DNA of 64,000 bases from positions 912,669-976,668 of the forward strand of contig CAXAMN010022884.1 in NCBI GenBank assembly GCA_963970005.1. Reading direction: 5' to 3'. Of this stretch, positions 11,005 to 21,624 are shown one piece after another (the first letter of the stretch is position 1; every line of letters starts with the position of its first letter). The position numbers were made by a program, and so were the translations under genes. The notes beneath the pieces were generated by a model, which was given only the letters and a program-made list of their open reading frames with translations, did not search any database and was not told the origin of the DNA. The stretch is from Durusdinium trenchii (lineage: Eukaryota; Sar; Dinophyceae; Suessiales; Symbiodiniaceae).

Positions 11005-13938
11005 TCACCTTGTAGCCTCACCATTCTTATTTGCGCGCGCAACTGGCCAACTCCATGTTAACCTGCTGGGTCTGCTGCCTGCTGCTCTTCTTCTTCTTCT
11101 TCTTCTCCTTCTCGGCCTGCGTTCCAGTTTCTTGCGCGTGGGGGCATGGTAGTCACAACGTGATTGAACGGAAGTCTTGAGTCTCCTGCCCAATGAACCC
11201 AACCTCTTGCATCCACTCACTGTTGGGACCGATGTCAAGCAGATTGGTAAAAGCATGCCTGCCAACAAACATACGCCAGCTATCAACGCCACAATGACCA
11301 AACAAAGGATCATGATGATCACTTCCAACCTGATCACTTCGTCTCTGTTGTTCTGCAACGTCGGACATTGTTTCTCTCCCTCACCTCCCGCAGCTCGCTC
11401 AAGACTACATCTGCCAGCAAAGCTCCTAACGTCAATCTGGTCAACTTCTTTGCAATCTGGCTTGCTGCCGTTGAACTCTTTGGGAAGCCTTCTTCTTCTC
11501 CTATCATCCTCCTCACCGACTTCAACCTTTGCTTTGCTTCTTGCTTCTCTTTCTCAGCAATGAACCCTTCAACTCCAAGGTTGCCGTCATCGTCTTCAAG
11601 GCTCATCAGGTAAAGAGGCATTCGAGCGCGTCTTCCTGGAAGGATCTTGGCCCCAAGTCAGCGGGGCTCGTCGTTGCGTCGCAAACCTTTGCCCTGCCTC
11701 TGCTGGAGCCAAAGCAACCTCCCTGACAATCTCTTGATCTTACCAACTCCTTCCTTCTGAGCTACGGGAAAGCTGGAGGAGTCGTCCCCGAAAATCACCA
11801 ACTGCACCTTCTGTTCTGTCAGACGCTCAACTGCTGCCTTCACGATAGCATTCCTTCAGACGCTCCTGTATCCAGTGCAACAACTCGGACTCTGCGCAGC
11901 TCAACGTGATGTGCTTCTGTGTCCTCAAGTACGTATGGATCCAGTTGGTTACCAGGAAAATGCATCCGCATGAAGTGGAACTTCTGCTCTTCTTGTTCCC
12001 TGTCCAATCTGACTCACAAGCGGCTTCAAGCAACCATTACTCTTCATCCTCCTCATAGATGGGAACTGAAGTCAATCCACGAACTCCTTCGACCTCAAAA
12101 AGAACTCGACTTGTTCTGGCTCCTCATGGCCAGGTGGATGTCTTGCGTCACAGACAAGTATCCTGCCAGCTTCAACAACAAAGTCCAACTCAGCCCTTCT
12201 CTCGGCGTCTGTAGATGGCCTGCCAACTCCTTGACCATGTGCTGGATATTTGGTCTGTCGCCAGCAATGTACTGCGGCGTACCAATCTCACTCATCGTCT
12301 TCTAGCGCGCGCGCTTTCTTTACTCCTCCAAACTCTGAAAGCAACTTCAGCGATCCTTCAATGTACTTGCTGTTCACTGCAATCTCTGTCTGTCTGGCGC
12401 CACCGCGATGGTTCTCTTCAGGAAGTTCAGTGACTGTCCTTCCTTCACCGAGACCTTGCGCAACTTCATAGGGTGCTTTTCATGGTCGAGACTCAAATGG
12501 CCGCAAAAACATGGTCATATGGTTCTCTGGAAATGTTGGAGATTGTGGGCGGCCCAAAATCCACTGCTCTGGCAATCCTAGTCCCTCAGCTAGTGCGCTG
12601 CCCAATGGCGCATGCATCCTTGACGTCCATGGTCATTATCTGCCATCCCTTCACATGGCAAACCGCTGGGATCAATCGAAGCAATGACTGACCACCTTCC
12701 TCCCCGGCCTCAGACACCCATGTTCGCCAATCTCTCGACCTCCTCCTTCGCGCCTGCATCCTCAATCTTGGCTACCGTGGGGTCAAGTTCAGGTGGATGA
12801 TCTGGGAACGTCAATGACTCACCTGCCACGACCATCCTGATTGCGCTGTAATAGCATCAACTTTGGCCTCACTTCCTGCCGAGCCTTCTGGAGATATCTT
12901 GAAGGCTTTATGGGGCATGCTCCTCAACTTCTTTGGCGTTCGATCTCGACTCTTTCCATATCCATTTTGGGTGATCTTCGTGTCGTTGTTCTCGGCGATG
13001 TAGATCTTGCAAATCTCTTCATTTTCGGGTCGCCCATTCTATCATCGGCCGTCTCGGGGGAGCGACTCTACCTTCGCCTGATATCTGTGACCCCGTTGGC
13101 ATGGTCATCACTGTGGCGTCCGCAGAGCTCGCACCGGTCATCGATTCTAGTGATGACTGAGATGCGGGTCCTCCTGGCGCTGCGAAAGAGAACTGTTCGG
13201 AGCTCTTGCCTGCTGAGCTCGAGGTCAACCGTTGAAGATTGTATCTATATGGTCTCTGACAGGCTCGTATCCTCTGAGCGGATACGGCTGATATCCTGCG
13301 TGTGGATATTTATCAGTCCAACGTGAAGTATGGATTGACTATCCAAGCTCCCTTGTAGACGGCGGCAGCGCGCTTCTTTTCCGCACTCTCCACGGGCGTC
13401 TTGAGCCAGAATGGTTATAGCGTTTCACGCTTGATATACTGTACACATATACTGTTGCCTATCGCTGCACTGCTACTGACAGAAGGAATATACAGTTATA
13501 TAATACAATATCATTTGACCTTGGTCGCGGTACACAACATACCGTTTTCTATTTACAAGTGCAAAACACGGCGATAAACATTGGGCTCATCTAGCTTGAG
13601 CCGGGTGTCTTCCAAATAGCAAGTGGGTGTTTGATTTGGAATAGTACCTTGTTGTCAAGTTTCTTGCTGGCTCCGTTAAAAGCATGTAACACGGCCATGT
13701 AGTTTATTTGGTTCTGCTTGGGAGCAAAGAGCTCTAAGAATGAGGCAACATCCACAGGCGCTTGACGCACGCAAGACTGACCAATATATATATATACTGA
13801 TACAGTCATGGAACTTCAAGAATTTAGATTCCTTCGTAGTGGGCAGCCATGCCAGCGTGGAGATATGATGATGATGGAGACGTTACGCGTGAGTCCGCAG
13901 AGACCATCTCCTTCCTCACAACCACGAACATCATCCAC
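11005..13938 (-). pseudogene. Dispersed retroposed-gene-like repeat, copy 1
   Basis: This is the inverted partner of 47187-49110. Read on the minus strand it holds, in order: a spliced-leader-like word (13417-13400); a Ser/Ala-rich segment starting MTSSSAGKSSEQFSF (13228-13019); a Lys/Glu-rich coiled-coil piece (EKEKQEAKQRLKSVRRM, near 11540); and a strongly hydrophobic segment (IIMILCLVIVALIAGV, near 11310) that would span a membrane. Frames are broken between these parts. The copy is about 0.85 kb longer than its partner because of unmatched sequence in the middle. The function is unknown. I infer a gene spread by retroposition, with both copies now decayed. Confidence 0.55.
13400..13417 (-). 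other. Relict dinoflagellate spliced-leader sequence
   Basis: On the minus strand it reads TAACCATTCTGGCTCAAG, which matches the 3' part of the conserved dinoflagellate spliced leader at 16 of 18 positions. The same word stands at 47720-47737 in the partner repeat. Its orientation agrees with the coding direction of the repeat. Confidence 0.6.
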
Positions 13939-14439
13939 CGCTTCTGGCGCCACAGCCAAGCGCCACTATTTCGAAAGTTTTGCGCCGCATTTTGATAGAG
14001 CTTTCGCTTCAAGATTTTTAAGGCACTTGGATGGAGAACGTGGACCTGTCGGAGCTGCAAAAAGAAAGGCTTGACTTTGACCAGGACGTCCAACTCGTAC
14101 TTCACACTATTTGCCAGATCTTTCTCGACCCTCTGCGGAGTCATGTGTTGATGTAGGTCTGCGCGGCCCCGAGGGTTGCCTGAGCCAGCTGGAAGCACCA
14201 ACCACTGCGCTTATATGCTGATTGCTCAATATGCCCAGCTTGGACGCGTGAAACTTTCTCGGTTTGACATTTACCTTGTATTGGTGCTCAGGAGCTGAGG
14301 CTCAACGATTTTGGATTGGAAGATTATGCTTGGAGCAGTCGGATGCAAACACCTGAAGCTTGTAGGTGCAATGTGCGCCCGAAGCTTCAGTGCCTTGCGC
14401 CCAGCCAAGCTCGATCAATGGGGCCTTGCAGGAATGAAT

Positions 14440-14915
14440 GGGTTGGAGACGGAAAACCCGTCGCAATTTTACCAGCCAAATTGATTTGGCCAGGAAAACC
14501 CGTCACGTTTCAGACGCGGGCCCCAACCCTAAAATGTGATTGTTTTTTACCGTTGCAATTAAGTAAGGAAAATGGAAACCCGTCAGACTTTCCAGCTCAC
14601 CCCGAACTTCAAAAATCTTCCAAATGTGATTGTTTTTTCCAAAACCTATGGAATTGTGATGGTTTTTTGCAAAATCCATCGCTTTTCTGGGGCCAGTCAA
14701 GCTTCCAGGTCGTGATGGGTTTTCTAACCACTCAGCCAAATGGCTTTGGCTACCAAAAATGCGATGTTGTTTTAAAACCCGTCGCAATTGGACCAACCAA
14801 CTCCATTTGGCCGGGAAAACCCGTCGCAATTTGACCAGCCAAATCCATTTGGCCAGGAAAGCCTATCAAAATTTAGCCAGCCAAATCTTTTTGGCCAGGA
14901 AAGCCTCGAACACTT
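14440..14915. repeat. About 45-bp tandem repeat with ATTTGGCCAGGAAA core
   Basis: Units of the form AACCCGTCGCAATTTGACC + AGCCAAATCCATTTGGCC occur at about 14455, 14776, 14818 and 14860, with intervening diverged material. Each contains a short palindrome (CCAAAT...ATTTGG). No coding role was recognised. Confidence 0.75.
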
Positions 14916-15945
14916 GGTAGACCTAGGGTCCAACCGCTTTGCACTTGGAGTAATTAAGTGTTGCAAAACCGTTTGGCATAAAGGACTTGTCACGGTTTTA
15001 CTGTTAAACTGTGTTGGTTCAGTAAGGACACCTCAGTTTCCAACAAAGACCAAAGCAGAAGGGCCGGGCTTTTGAGCTGGGCGCGCTTGACCTTAGTAGG
15101 CTATTTGACTGCCAGCTAGCTGGCAGCCGGTTTGCCAGTTTACTGGCAGCCACAACCTGTTTGAGTTTGTGGTGTGTGCTTCTTGAAGCTTTAAGCTTCT
15201 GGAGGGGCTTTAGGACGAGGTGAGTTGTTCGATTAAAACGGTCGCGTCCGTTGAAGGTTGCCTTGAAGCTTCGTGATTCTTTGAACCGCGGCTTGTTGAG
15301 GCGATGTGGTAGCGGGGGGACAATATCGCGTCACATGGAAGATCAAAGTGAAAAATAGCATAAGCGAAGATTCAACATTTTGACCAGCAGGCTTGATTGC
15401 AATGCGCGCATGGAGCCTGGCAATTGAACTTGGTGCTATTTGCTATCATTACGGTTTTGAATGGGATGCCACGTGATGCGTGCAAGTGCTGATTGTTTGC
15501 AAAATGCAGCAAATGCTGCGAGTCTGTGCAAAAAGCTGCCAGCTTGTGCTTTGGAGTTTACCGGACGGGTAGAAATTTGGACACCCACTTGCTATTTGGA
15601 GGACACCCGGTTCAGGCTAGATGAGCCTCATCGTAAACCTCTCTTTCAAAACCTAAACAACGTGCTTGCCTTTAAGGAATATATCGTTTCTCTATCTTCA
15701 AAATGACAGAGTGTCTTTCAAAGAACATGCCGCTTTCACACAGAATGCGGGCGCCTTAGGTGAAAACCATCTGCGCCTAAATGCCACTACAGGCACCTAA
15801 AAGTTGTCTACATCACCTCAGGTGTGAGTAGTTGGAGCACGCGTCATAGACGGCCGTGGCGTTTTTTTTTCATTTTGTCCTTTCCTATTTTGTTTTCGCT
15901 TCGTACGCACACATGCGCTTCACCGTGATACCACAAACACACACG
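14916..15945. other. No gene; short copy of a dispersed repeat end
   Basis: About 15577-15632 matches the segment with ACTTGCTATTTGGA and CTAGATGAGCC that also occurs at 13580-13630 (inverted) and 47517-47560. Otherwise nothing is recognised. Confidence 0.5.
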
Positions 15946-16850
15946 CATACATGGGTGGCGTGGGGTGGGTGGGTAATGACGTAATGATGTTATGGGCTAT
16001 GGATGGTTACATTATGATTATGGGTTCTGAACGGTGTCAGTGAGGCCTCACAGCTTTGTTTGGTGGGTTGATCATCGGTATTGCACTGCAGTTTTTGTCT
16101 CATGATATAGATATGCAACTCTGTGAGGGAGTTGTGTTGAGCAGTTTGGTTTCCCTTTGTTTAGTGTCGCTGTTGAGACGTTCAATAAAACAATTGGTTT
16201 TTATTTCCGGATACCCTGAATGACTTTTTTCCGTTGATGTTATCGGCTTGGATTCTTTGGTTTCTCTATATAGTGCTTGAACGACTCCTGAAGACGTGAA
16301 AAAAACACCGAGGCGTCGTTAGTTTCTGGGGTTGTGAAGTGTTAGCGTTGAACTGTCTGTATTTCTGAGGCGTTTTGAACACATCTTTCTTCTCCCCAAT
16401 CAGGAACCGTGTTCCAATACGCACTTCAGACCTTCCAATTTCTCACCAGCGCCCCTGCAAATGTTGAATACAACGAATCACGCGCGTAGAAGAGCGCAGA
16501 AGCACACGGCCATCTATGGCGCGCATACCGAGTAGTTGGGCGCTTTTGAATGCTGTGTGTCAAGTTACAAGGCTGCACATTCAGGCAGGAAAATGCTATA
16601 CATAGAAGCCGGCGGTATGCATTTGTTGTGCGTTGACACATGTTGACACGCGTTAATATTCCCAGATCGGGCCCCATCATCTTCGCAGTTGTCTCTATAT
16701 TTTTGGAAGACTCGGCATTTAGGGGATTCCAAAAACATGGAAAACGCTCCATAGATCTCCGCAAACCACCGTAGTTGTGCCTTTTTGAACGCTCGGGCAC
16801 TTGCAATGTCAAACACCTCAAATGCTTCCAAAAACAAACCAATGAGACCC
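15946..16850 (-). repeat. Dispersed 0.9-kb repeat, copy 1
   Basis: Nearly identical, in inverted orientation, to 38785-39665. The minus strand has a 138-codon frame (16842-16426) and the partner has a matching frame with an insertion. The translation has no motif, so I treat it as repeat sequence, not a gene. Confidence 0.85.
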
Positions 16851-16967
16851 GTGCTTCTTCGGACCCTGCGGAACTGCCAGAGGCTTTCTCGTTGGGAAAC
16901 GTGTTGTCTTTTTTGAAGGTGGAGTCCCATCCATAAATAAATTACCTTGGATCTATCAACTGATCAG

Positions 16968-17132
16968 GTTTCGGAGATGATGGAGACCATCAAGGCTGCG
17001 CAAACTGCCATGAAGGATGCTCGCACTGCCTTTAGTACAGATCTTGCAGCCAAGAGAGCCGCCAACCCGCCTAAGCCCAAAAAGGCCGCCAAGGCCAAGG
17101 CTGCGCCCAAGGGCAAGGCTGGAGGCGCCTGA
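16968..17132 (+). CDS. Probable last exon, Lys/Ala-rich C-terminus
   Basis: After a plausible acceptor (CAACTGATCAG at 16967) the frame reads about 55 residues. A helical stretch (VSEMMETIKAAQTAMKDART) is followed by a basic tail of Lys-Ala-Pro repeats ending KGKAGGA and a stop. Such tails are common on DNA- or RNA-binding or ribosome-associated proteins, but no domain identifies this one. Upstream exons were not found; the preceding 900 bp is a dispersed repeat on the other strand. It could be a small stand-alone gene, though the only in-frame starts upstream are non-ATG. Confidence 0.4.
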   Translation, partial: VSEMMETIKAAQTAMKDARTAFSTDLAAKRAANPPKPKKAAKAKAAPKGKAGGA

Positions 17133-17713
17133 TGAATCCAACCTTTAATTTCTGTGTGACAGACATTCAGGTCTGCCATCCTAATCTGCAAGTCAGATCG
17201 ATGTTGGTGCGTTACTTAGGCGCATATGCCAGCAGAAGTTCAAAAGTGCCACATTGAAATTGTTTAACTCACTTGCAGCGGTGTGTCCGCTTTGTTGCAA
17301 GGTACATGTGACATACTGACAGATAAATGTAGATCTATATATAGAGATACAGAAAAATTACTCTTGTTTTCTGCTATACTTCCCGCTATTGAAGCCGTGT
17401 GTTCGCTGGAGCGACCCTTGTTTATCCTCGCCAATTGAGTGTTAAGTTAAACATACTTTGTCTTTGCTGCTTTCTCAAGGCCCAGATCTATATATTGTCT
17501 GACTTTGGCACATGTTCTTCAGCGGCATAGAGCCAATCAAAAGCATGTGAATTTATTGCGGCGGAACTCTAGCCAGTCACCTACCTGGGCAGGAAACAGA
17601 TTTGAAGATGTAAGGTTTCTGACTTTACGCTCGCAATGCCAAAGCGTGTTTTGCCGCAAGATGCCCGAAGCAAATTGGCGCGCGGCCTGGCAGTTCCTGG
17701 TGCCTCAGAATGA
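17133..17713. other. Intergenic; one hairpin repeat
   Basis: Holds one AGCGG-TGTGT-CCGCT hairpin (17277-17291). The start of the transposase-like gene downstream may lie within the last 200 bp but cannot be fixed. Confidence 0.5.
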
Positions 17714-18535
17714 GCAGTACGTGAGTTGTGGAATGTTTTCCACGATGAAGACGAGCGCATTTCAAGAGGTTGCTTCACAGATGTGGTAGAGGAAGAGCTT
17801 GGACCCTGGAAGCAAGTGACTGAACCTATCAAGTTTGCTACTCATGATGATAACGAGCAGAGAATCCATATGGTCAATCTACGCAAGTGTTTGGAGAAGC
17901 TGTGTTCGGACTCTCTGTCGTACAGGGAAGCGTTGGTGAAAGCAGCGCAAGGGACCGGATACCTGACGCCAGTGTTGTACTGTGATGAGTGTACAGCCGG
18001 TAATGTTCTATCTGCTGACAAATCTCGAAAAAGTTGCCTGTTCTACCTGGGCTATCTTGAGACCTGGCACCTTCTGAAGCATGAGGCCCTTTGGATACCT
18101 CTCGCCTGCGTCCAAAGCCAATGCATCAACACTTTGCAGGGTGGTGTTTCAAGACTCCTTTGTCACATGGTGGAACAAATTACCAATGCAGAATTCACAG
18201 CTGGTTTCTTGGCCCACCCTGACTTGATGATACGTCACCAGCAGAAAGCATTCTTTCTTGGTGACTTGGATGCTGTCAGAGCTGGTTTTTCAGTCAAAGG
18301 CAGCGCAGGCTTACGGCCATGCATTTTATGCAAGAATGTTTTGAAATCCAACAGTCAACTTGTGGAACATAATTCGTACTTCGTAGAGATCAGTGCGTGG
18401 ACCGGCTTCGATAGAAGTACGGATATTGAAATTTTCCAGATGTGTGACCGCCTGGGTCGTTGTCGAACAAAAGCGGAACTTGCTCAGGAAGAGAAGGTGT
18501 TAGGAATCTCGTACGACTCACGCTCTCTTTATGAT
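17714..18535 (+). CDS. DDE-like transposase, N-terminal exon
   Basis: Encodes about 270 residues of a transposase-like protein of a type highly expanded in dinoflagellates. Visible landmarks are VLYCDECTAGN near residue 85, FFLGDLDAVRAGF (Asp near residue 180) and KGSAGLRPCILCKN, a CxxC pair near 199-202. I read one of the Asp motifs as the first acidic residue of an RNase-H-fold active site and the CxxC as a zinc knuckle; both roles are inferred. The frame opens after a stop at 17711, so an acceptor near 17716-17725 is likely and the true N-terminus lies in an earlier exon. It ends at a GT donor (18536) inside an inserted inverted-repeat element. Joining it to 19175 keeps the frame (phase 0). 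Confidence 0.6.
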
Positions 18536-19156
18536 GTAAAATAGCTAGATAAGACAAGGGGATCTATAACTTAAAAATAAAAACAAAAAAAGTCCAAACT
18601 CACTTCAAAAGTCCAACCAAAACTCACCTCTCACCAGGCAAGTCCAAGCAACACTCAAAAGTTCAAGGCAAAGTCCAAGCAAAACTCACAGGTTCAAAGG
18701 AAAGCTCAAGCGAAACTCAAGGAGCTAGGGAAACCAGGGAAGCGCCCGCTCAGCGAGTTTTGGGCGAGCTTTGCGCGAGCTTTTGACGAGCTTTTGACGA
18801 GCTTTGGTAGAAGAAAACTAGACAAAAGCTCGAATCGAAGCTCAAAAACTGCATGTGCACGAGCTTTTCACGAGCTTTCTGCGAGCTTAGCTCGAAATAA
18901 ACTAGCGCCGAACTCACCACGACGCTCACGCCACGGGAAACTACTTTTGCCCGAGCTTTAATTGGACTTTCCCTGAGTTTTGCTTGAACTTTTGAATGAT
19001 CAGTTGAATTTGCTTTGGACTTTCCTGTTGACTCTTGGGCTTCCATTGGACATCAGCACAGCGCAAGCGAGTTTTAAGCGAGCTTGAAAACGAGTTTTGG
19101 GCGAGCTTTAAGCGAGCTTAAGAGGCCCCTGTCTTATCTGCTATTTTACGTCATAA
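18529..19156 (+). mobile_element. 628-bp MITE acting as an intron (introner)
   Basis: The element starts TTATGATGTAAAATAGC and ends with its imperfect inverse (GCTATTTTACGTCATAA). The roughly 30-bp terminal repeats extend through AGATAAGACA and GGGG on both sides. An 8-bp target duplication, CGCTCTCT, flanks it (18521-18528 and 19157-19164). The interior is itself a large imperfect foldback: AAGTCCAA words on the left face TTGGACTT on the right, and GCGAGCTTT words cluster near both arms. It contains no coding frame. A GT donor lies inside the left terminal repeat (18536-18537). The acceptor (TGCTGTTCCAG, ending 19174) lies in host sequence just past the target duplication. Clean removal at either the transposon or the splice limits restores the transposase frame. 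Confidence 0.85.
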
Positions 19157-19174
19157 CGCTCTCTGCTGTTCCAG

Positions 19175-20050
19175 CCAGATTCGAGGGTCCACATGCCACC
19201 GTCCCACATCCTCTTCGACTTTATGCATTGCTACCTGTGCAATGGAGTCGCATCGTGGGAGGTAGGGTTGCTCATGGAGAAAATTTGCACTGGCACGGAT
19301 ATCACCAGAGAAGTGTTGGGGATCGCCGCTAAGGAGGCTGGATGGCGTGGCACTGCAGCATCCGGCAAAAACCGGCCTAGCTACCTGCCAGCTTTGTGGC
19401 ACGAGCGCTTGTTTGGGGACAGTCTGTACAAGGGTCAAGCGCATCAAACAGCTGCCATTGTACCTTTGTTGCGATACTATCTGGAGGAAGTATTTCGGCC
19501 AAGCACTCAACTTCCAACAGAGGTGGTCTCGTCATTCAGCCGTCTTGCCAACTGTGTTGCCTTTATTCGTTATCTGAACAACCGTATGGAAAAGATTTCC
19601 GAACGGGAAGCAAAGCACTTGGATGAGCTACAGCGCCAGCATCAACAGGCATTCGTCCAAGCATACCCAGACAGCATCAAGCCCAAGCATCACATAAGAT
19701 TTCACTTACCGGAGCAATATCTCAAAACAGGTATCTTTTTGAGTTGTGAGTGCTTGGAGAGCAAGCACAAGCAATACAAATCGGGTGTTGCGCAGAATCA
19801 GAGGAGCACCTGCAAAGACTTTGCTCAGTTTAGTTCTTCTGTTCTTCAGCGGCTCCTTCAAAAGAATTTGAAGCTCTTGCAAGACAAGGGACTACCGTTT
19901 TGGCAACTGATGCCACCCATCCACGACGCTAGTCTGGACGACAAACTGGCCTTTGTAACCTTGAACTTGACAACCAGTGAAAGCTCCTCGACTAGTTGGT
20001 CGTACATTTTCCTTCTAACTTTAGTTGCACTTTGCGTTGATCTCCTTTAG
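19175..20050 (+). CDS. DDE-like transposase, C-terminal exon
   Basis: Continues the frame of 17714-18535 after the intron. Within the first 20 residues it has ILFDFMHCYL, the D-x-MH signature that I take as the second acidic motif. Near 19680 it has KPKHHIRFHLPE, and near 19745 CECLESKHKQYK, where a Glu next to SKH fits the third acidic residue of a DDE active site. The same order of motifs recurs, more decayed, inside the giant intron (32.0-33.6 kb) and on the minus strand at 43.4-44.2 kb. The last 25 residues (hydrophobic, ending VALCVDLL) may be intron read-through rather than protein. Transposase activity is inferred from motif order only. Confidence 0.6.
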   Translation, partial: PDSRVHMPPSHILFDFMHCYLCNGVASWEVGLLMEKICTGTDITREVLGIAAKEAGWRGTAASGKNRPSYLPALWHERLFGDSLYKGQAHQTAAIVPLLRYYLEEVFRPSTQLPTEVVSSFSRLANCVAFIRYLNNRMEKISEREAKHLDELQRQHQQAFVQAYPDSIKPKHHIRFHLPEQYLKTGIFLSCECLESKHKQYKSGVAQNQRSTCKDFAQFSSSVLQRLLQKNLKLLQDKGLPFWQLMPPIHDASLDDKLAFVTLNLTTSESSSTSWSYIFLLTLVALCVDLL

Positions 20051-20088
20051 GTTAGACAATAAAAAGCGGTGTACCCGCTCCTATACGC

Positions 20089-20298
20089 ATGTATACCATA
20101 TATCTTGCAGCGGTGTCCCCGCTTATCATTCGTTTCGGTGGTACTCCAGGCTGCTACTTGACCAGCGGCGTGGTCTCAAAGACCGACATTGTCCTTTGGC
20201 AATACACGGCTGGTGTTGTGCAATCGTGGTTCTATGATCCCGCAACTGGTTTCTACCTGCGCTGCTTGAAACTCGACTTCGTGCCTTGGTGCCTTTGA
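20089..20298 (+). CDS. Possible further exon, unknown
   Basis: Reads about 60 residues with good protein-like composition (PLIIRFGGTPGCYLTSG, then VVQSWFYDPATGFYLRC) and a stop at 20298. It might be a terminal exon of the transposase-like gene or the start of the next gene. The upstream limit probably falls at or after the hairpin at 20109-20123. I do not recognise a domain. Confidence 0.3.
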   Translation: MYTIYLAAVSPLIIRFGGTPGCYLTSGVVSKTDIVLWQYTAGVVQSWFYDPATGFYLRCLKLDFVPWCL

Positions 20299-20400
20299 TT
20301 CTGCGGTTTATTGAAAGTACATATCTCGCAATTTCCATGTCACTATATCTATATGATGTATGTATGTGTATTTATATATAAATATATCATCTGTATAAAA

Positions 20401-20585
20401 TGGGCTTGCTCACCGAAACTCACCCTCCTCCCGACAAGGTACGAGACACCACCTGGGGAACCGTTTGGAAATTGACTGACGACAATGAGGAGATTGTACT
20501 GGAAGTGAAACCTCAAGCACCTCCAGCAGTCCCATCGTGGTGGAAGTATTCCGAAGACCAAAGACATGTCGTGTGTTTGCGGTGA
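20401..20585 (+). CDS. Possible first exon of the KptA-like gene
   Basis: An ATG at 20400-20402 opens about 60 residues (MGLLTETHPPPDKVRDTTWG..., then PSWWKYSEDQRHVVC). Composition is protein-like, and the C-terminal W-W-x-Y...V-x-C could begin a zinc-binding motif continued in another exon. It is on the same strand and spaced like the exons that follow. Membership of the same gene is inferred from order only. Confidence 0.35.
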
Positions 20586-20725
20586 CCAAAAGGAACCGGA
20601 GAGCGAAGATGTGATCCAGTGCATGTAGTATTTGTTTTTTGTCATTGTTCTGCTCACAAAACAAGCGGAGTTCCCGCTTCCCAAACATAAAGCGGTGTGT
20701 CCGCTGAAAATGACCGCAGAACTAT

Positions 20726-21214
20726 ATGGTCGTCCTGATCTCGCAAGATTTTGTGCATCAACAGGATTCAACTTGGTTGCTGTGCTCACGCACCATGGAA
20801 GCGCTGCTCCTTTTTGCTGGGCAAATTGCTGCCCATGTTGCTACTTTGACTGATGAGTCCAGATTGGATGAGCTGGAGATGTCACGAGAAGGTTGCAGGA
20901 ACTTATGCATCCATGTTGGGCTTGGACCCCACACAGCTTGCATTGGACTCCTGTGGTGCTCGATCACAGCTGCGCAGTGTCAGCTCAATGGTCTCGCTGG
21001 CCATGACATTACGGTGGAGTCGATGGGAGTGAAAAGCCAGGTGATGGGCTTCGAAGTTCTGAAAAAGTTGAACTACTACCAGCGGTTCTATTTGCGCAAA
21101 GAGCTGAAGATGTTGGAATCCTGGCTTCCCAACTGGAGCCACATGGTGCCCCAACTCATCCCAGAAGTGGAGAGTGTTTTGACGGAAGTGTTTGAAGCAT
21201 TGGCGATGGATTGA
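20726..21214 (+). CDS. Exon of unknown function
   Basis: A frame of 162 codons ending in a stop. From about residue 25 on it is clearly protein-like (LLLFAGQIAAHVATLTDESR, later QVMGFEVLKKLNYYQRFYLR and SWLPNWSHMVPQLIPEVESV). No family is recognised. The first 20 or so residues may be intronic. It precedes the KptA-like exon by 410 bp, a gap that holds a hairpin repeat and a possible small inverted-repeat element. Confidence 0.45.
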   Translation: MVVLISQDFVHQQDSTWLLCSRTMEALLLFAGQIAAHVATLTDESRLDELEMSREGCRNLCIHVGLGPHTACIGLLWCSITAAQCQLNGLAGHDITVESMGVKSQVMGFEVLKKLNYYQRFYLRKELKMLESWLPNWSHMVPQLIPEVESVLTEVFEALAMD

Positions 21215-21429
21215 GTCCCAACCAGAGGCGTATCAGATGGTATCAGCAGAACAGATGGTATCACTTGAGCGCAAGCTTTTGGTTCATATGAGAATGAAAC
21301 ACATTCTTCAGCGGTGTGTCCGCTATAGTTTTTTGGCTCAATTTTTAGTTTTTTATTTAAAAACGTTATAAAATCATACTGTTACGTGTAGTTCTCATAA
21401 AAACTTGAAAAAACAAACATTTCAAACCA

Positions 21430-21588
21430 GTTCTACTTATTTCTACTTAGTTCTTCTTATTTCTACTTATAAGTTACTTGTAACCTACTTAAGAATCAGT
21501 CATTTTTGTATTGTATTTTAATTCAACATAAGTAGGTTCTAAGTAGGTTAAGTAGCGCTAAGTTACTTGATGTAGATTAAGTAGGAAC
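21430..21588. mobile_element. Possible 159-bp MITE
   Basis: The left end GTTCTACTTATTTCTAC is matched by an inverted right end GTAGATTAAGTAGGAAC. The interior is AT-rich with many CTACTTA/TAAGTAG words. No clear target duplication is visible. It sits in a probable intron, directly upstream of the KptA-like exon. Confidence 0.4.
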
Positions 21589-21624
21589 CGGCCTTTAGGT
21601 AGTGAATGGATCCATCCAGCCGGT

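Noticed and set aside
16426..16930. Minus-strand frames of 138 and 121 codons
   Set aside because: They lie in a dispersed repeat whose partner carries an insertion that breaks the same frame; no motif.
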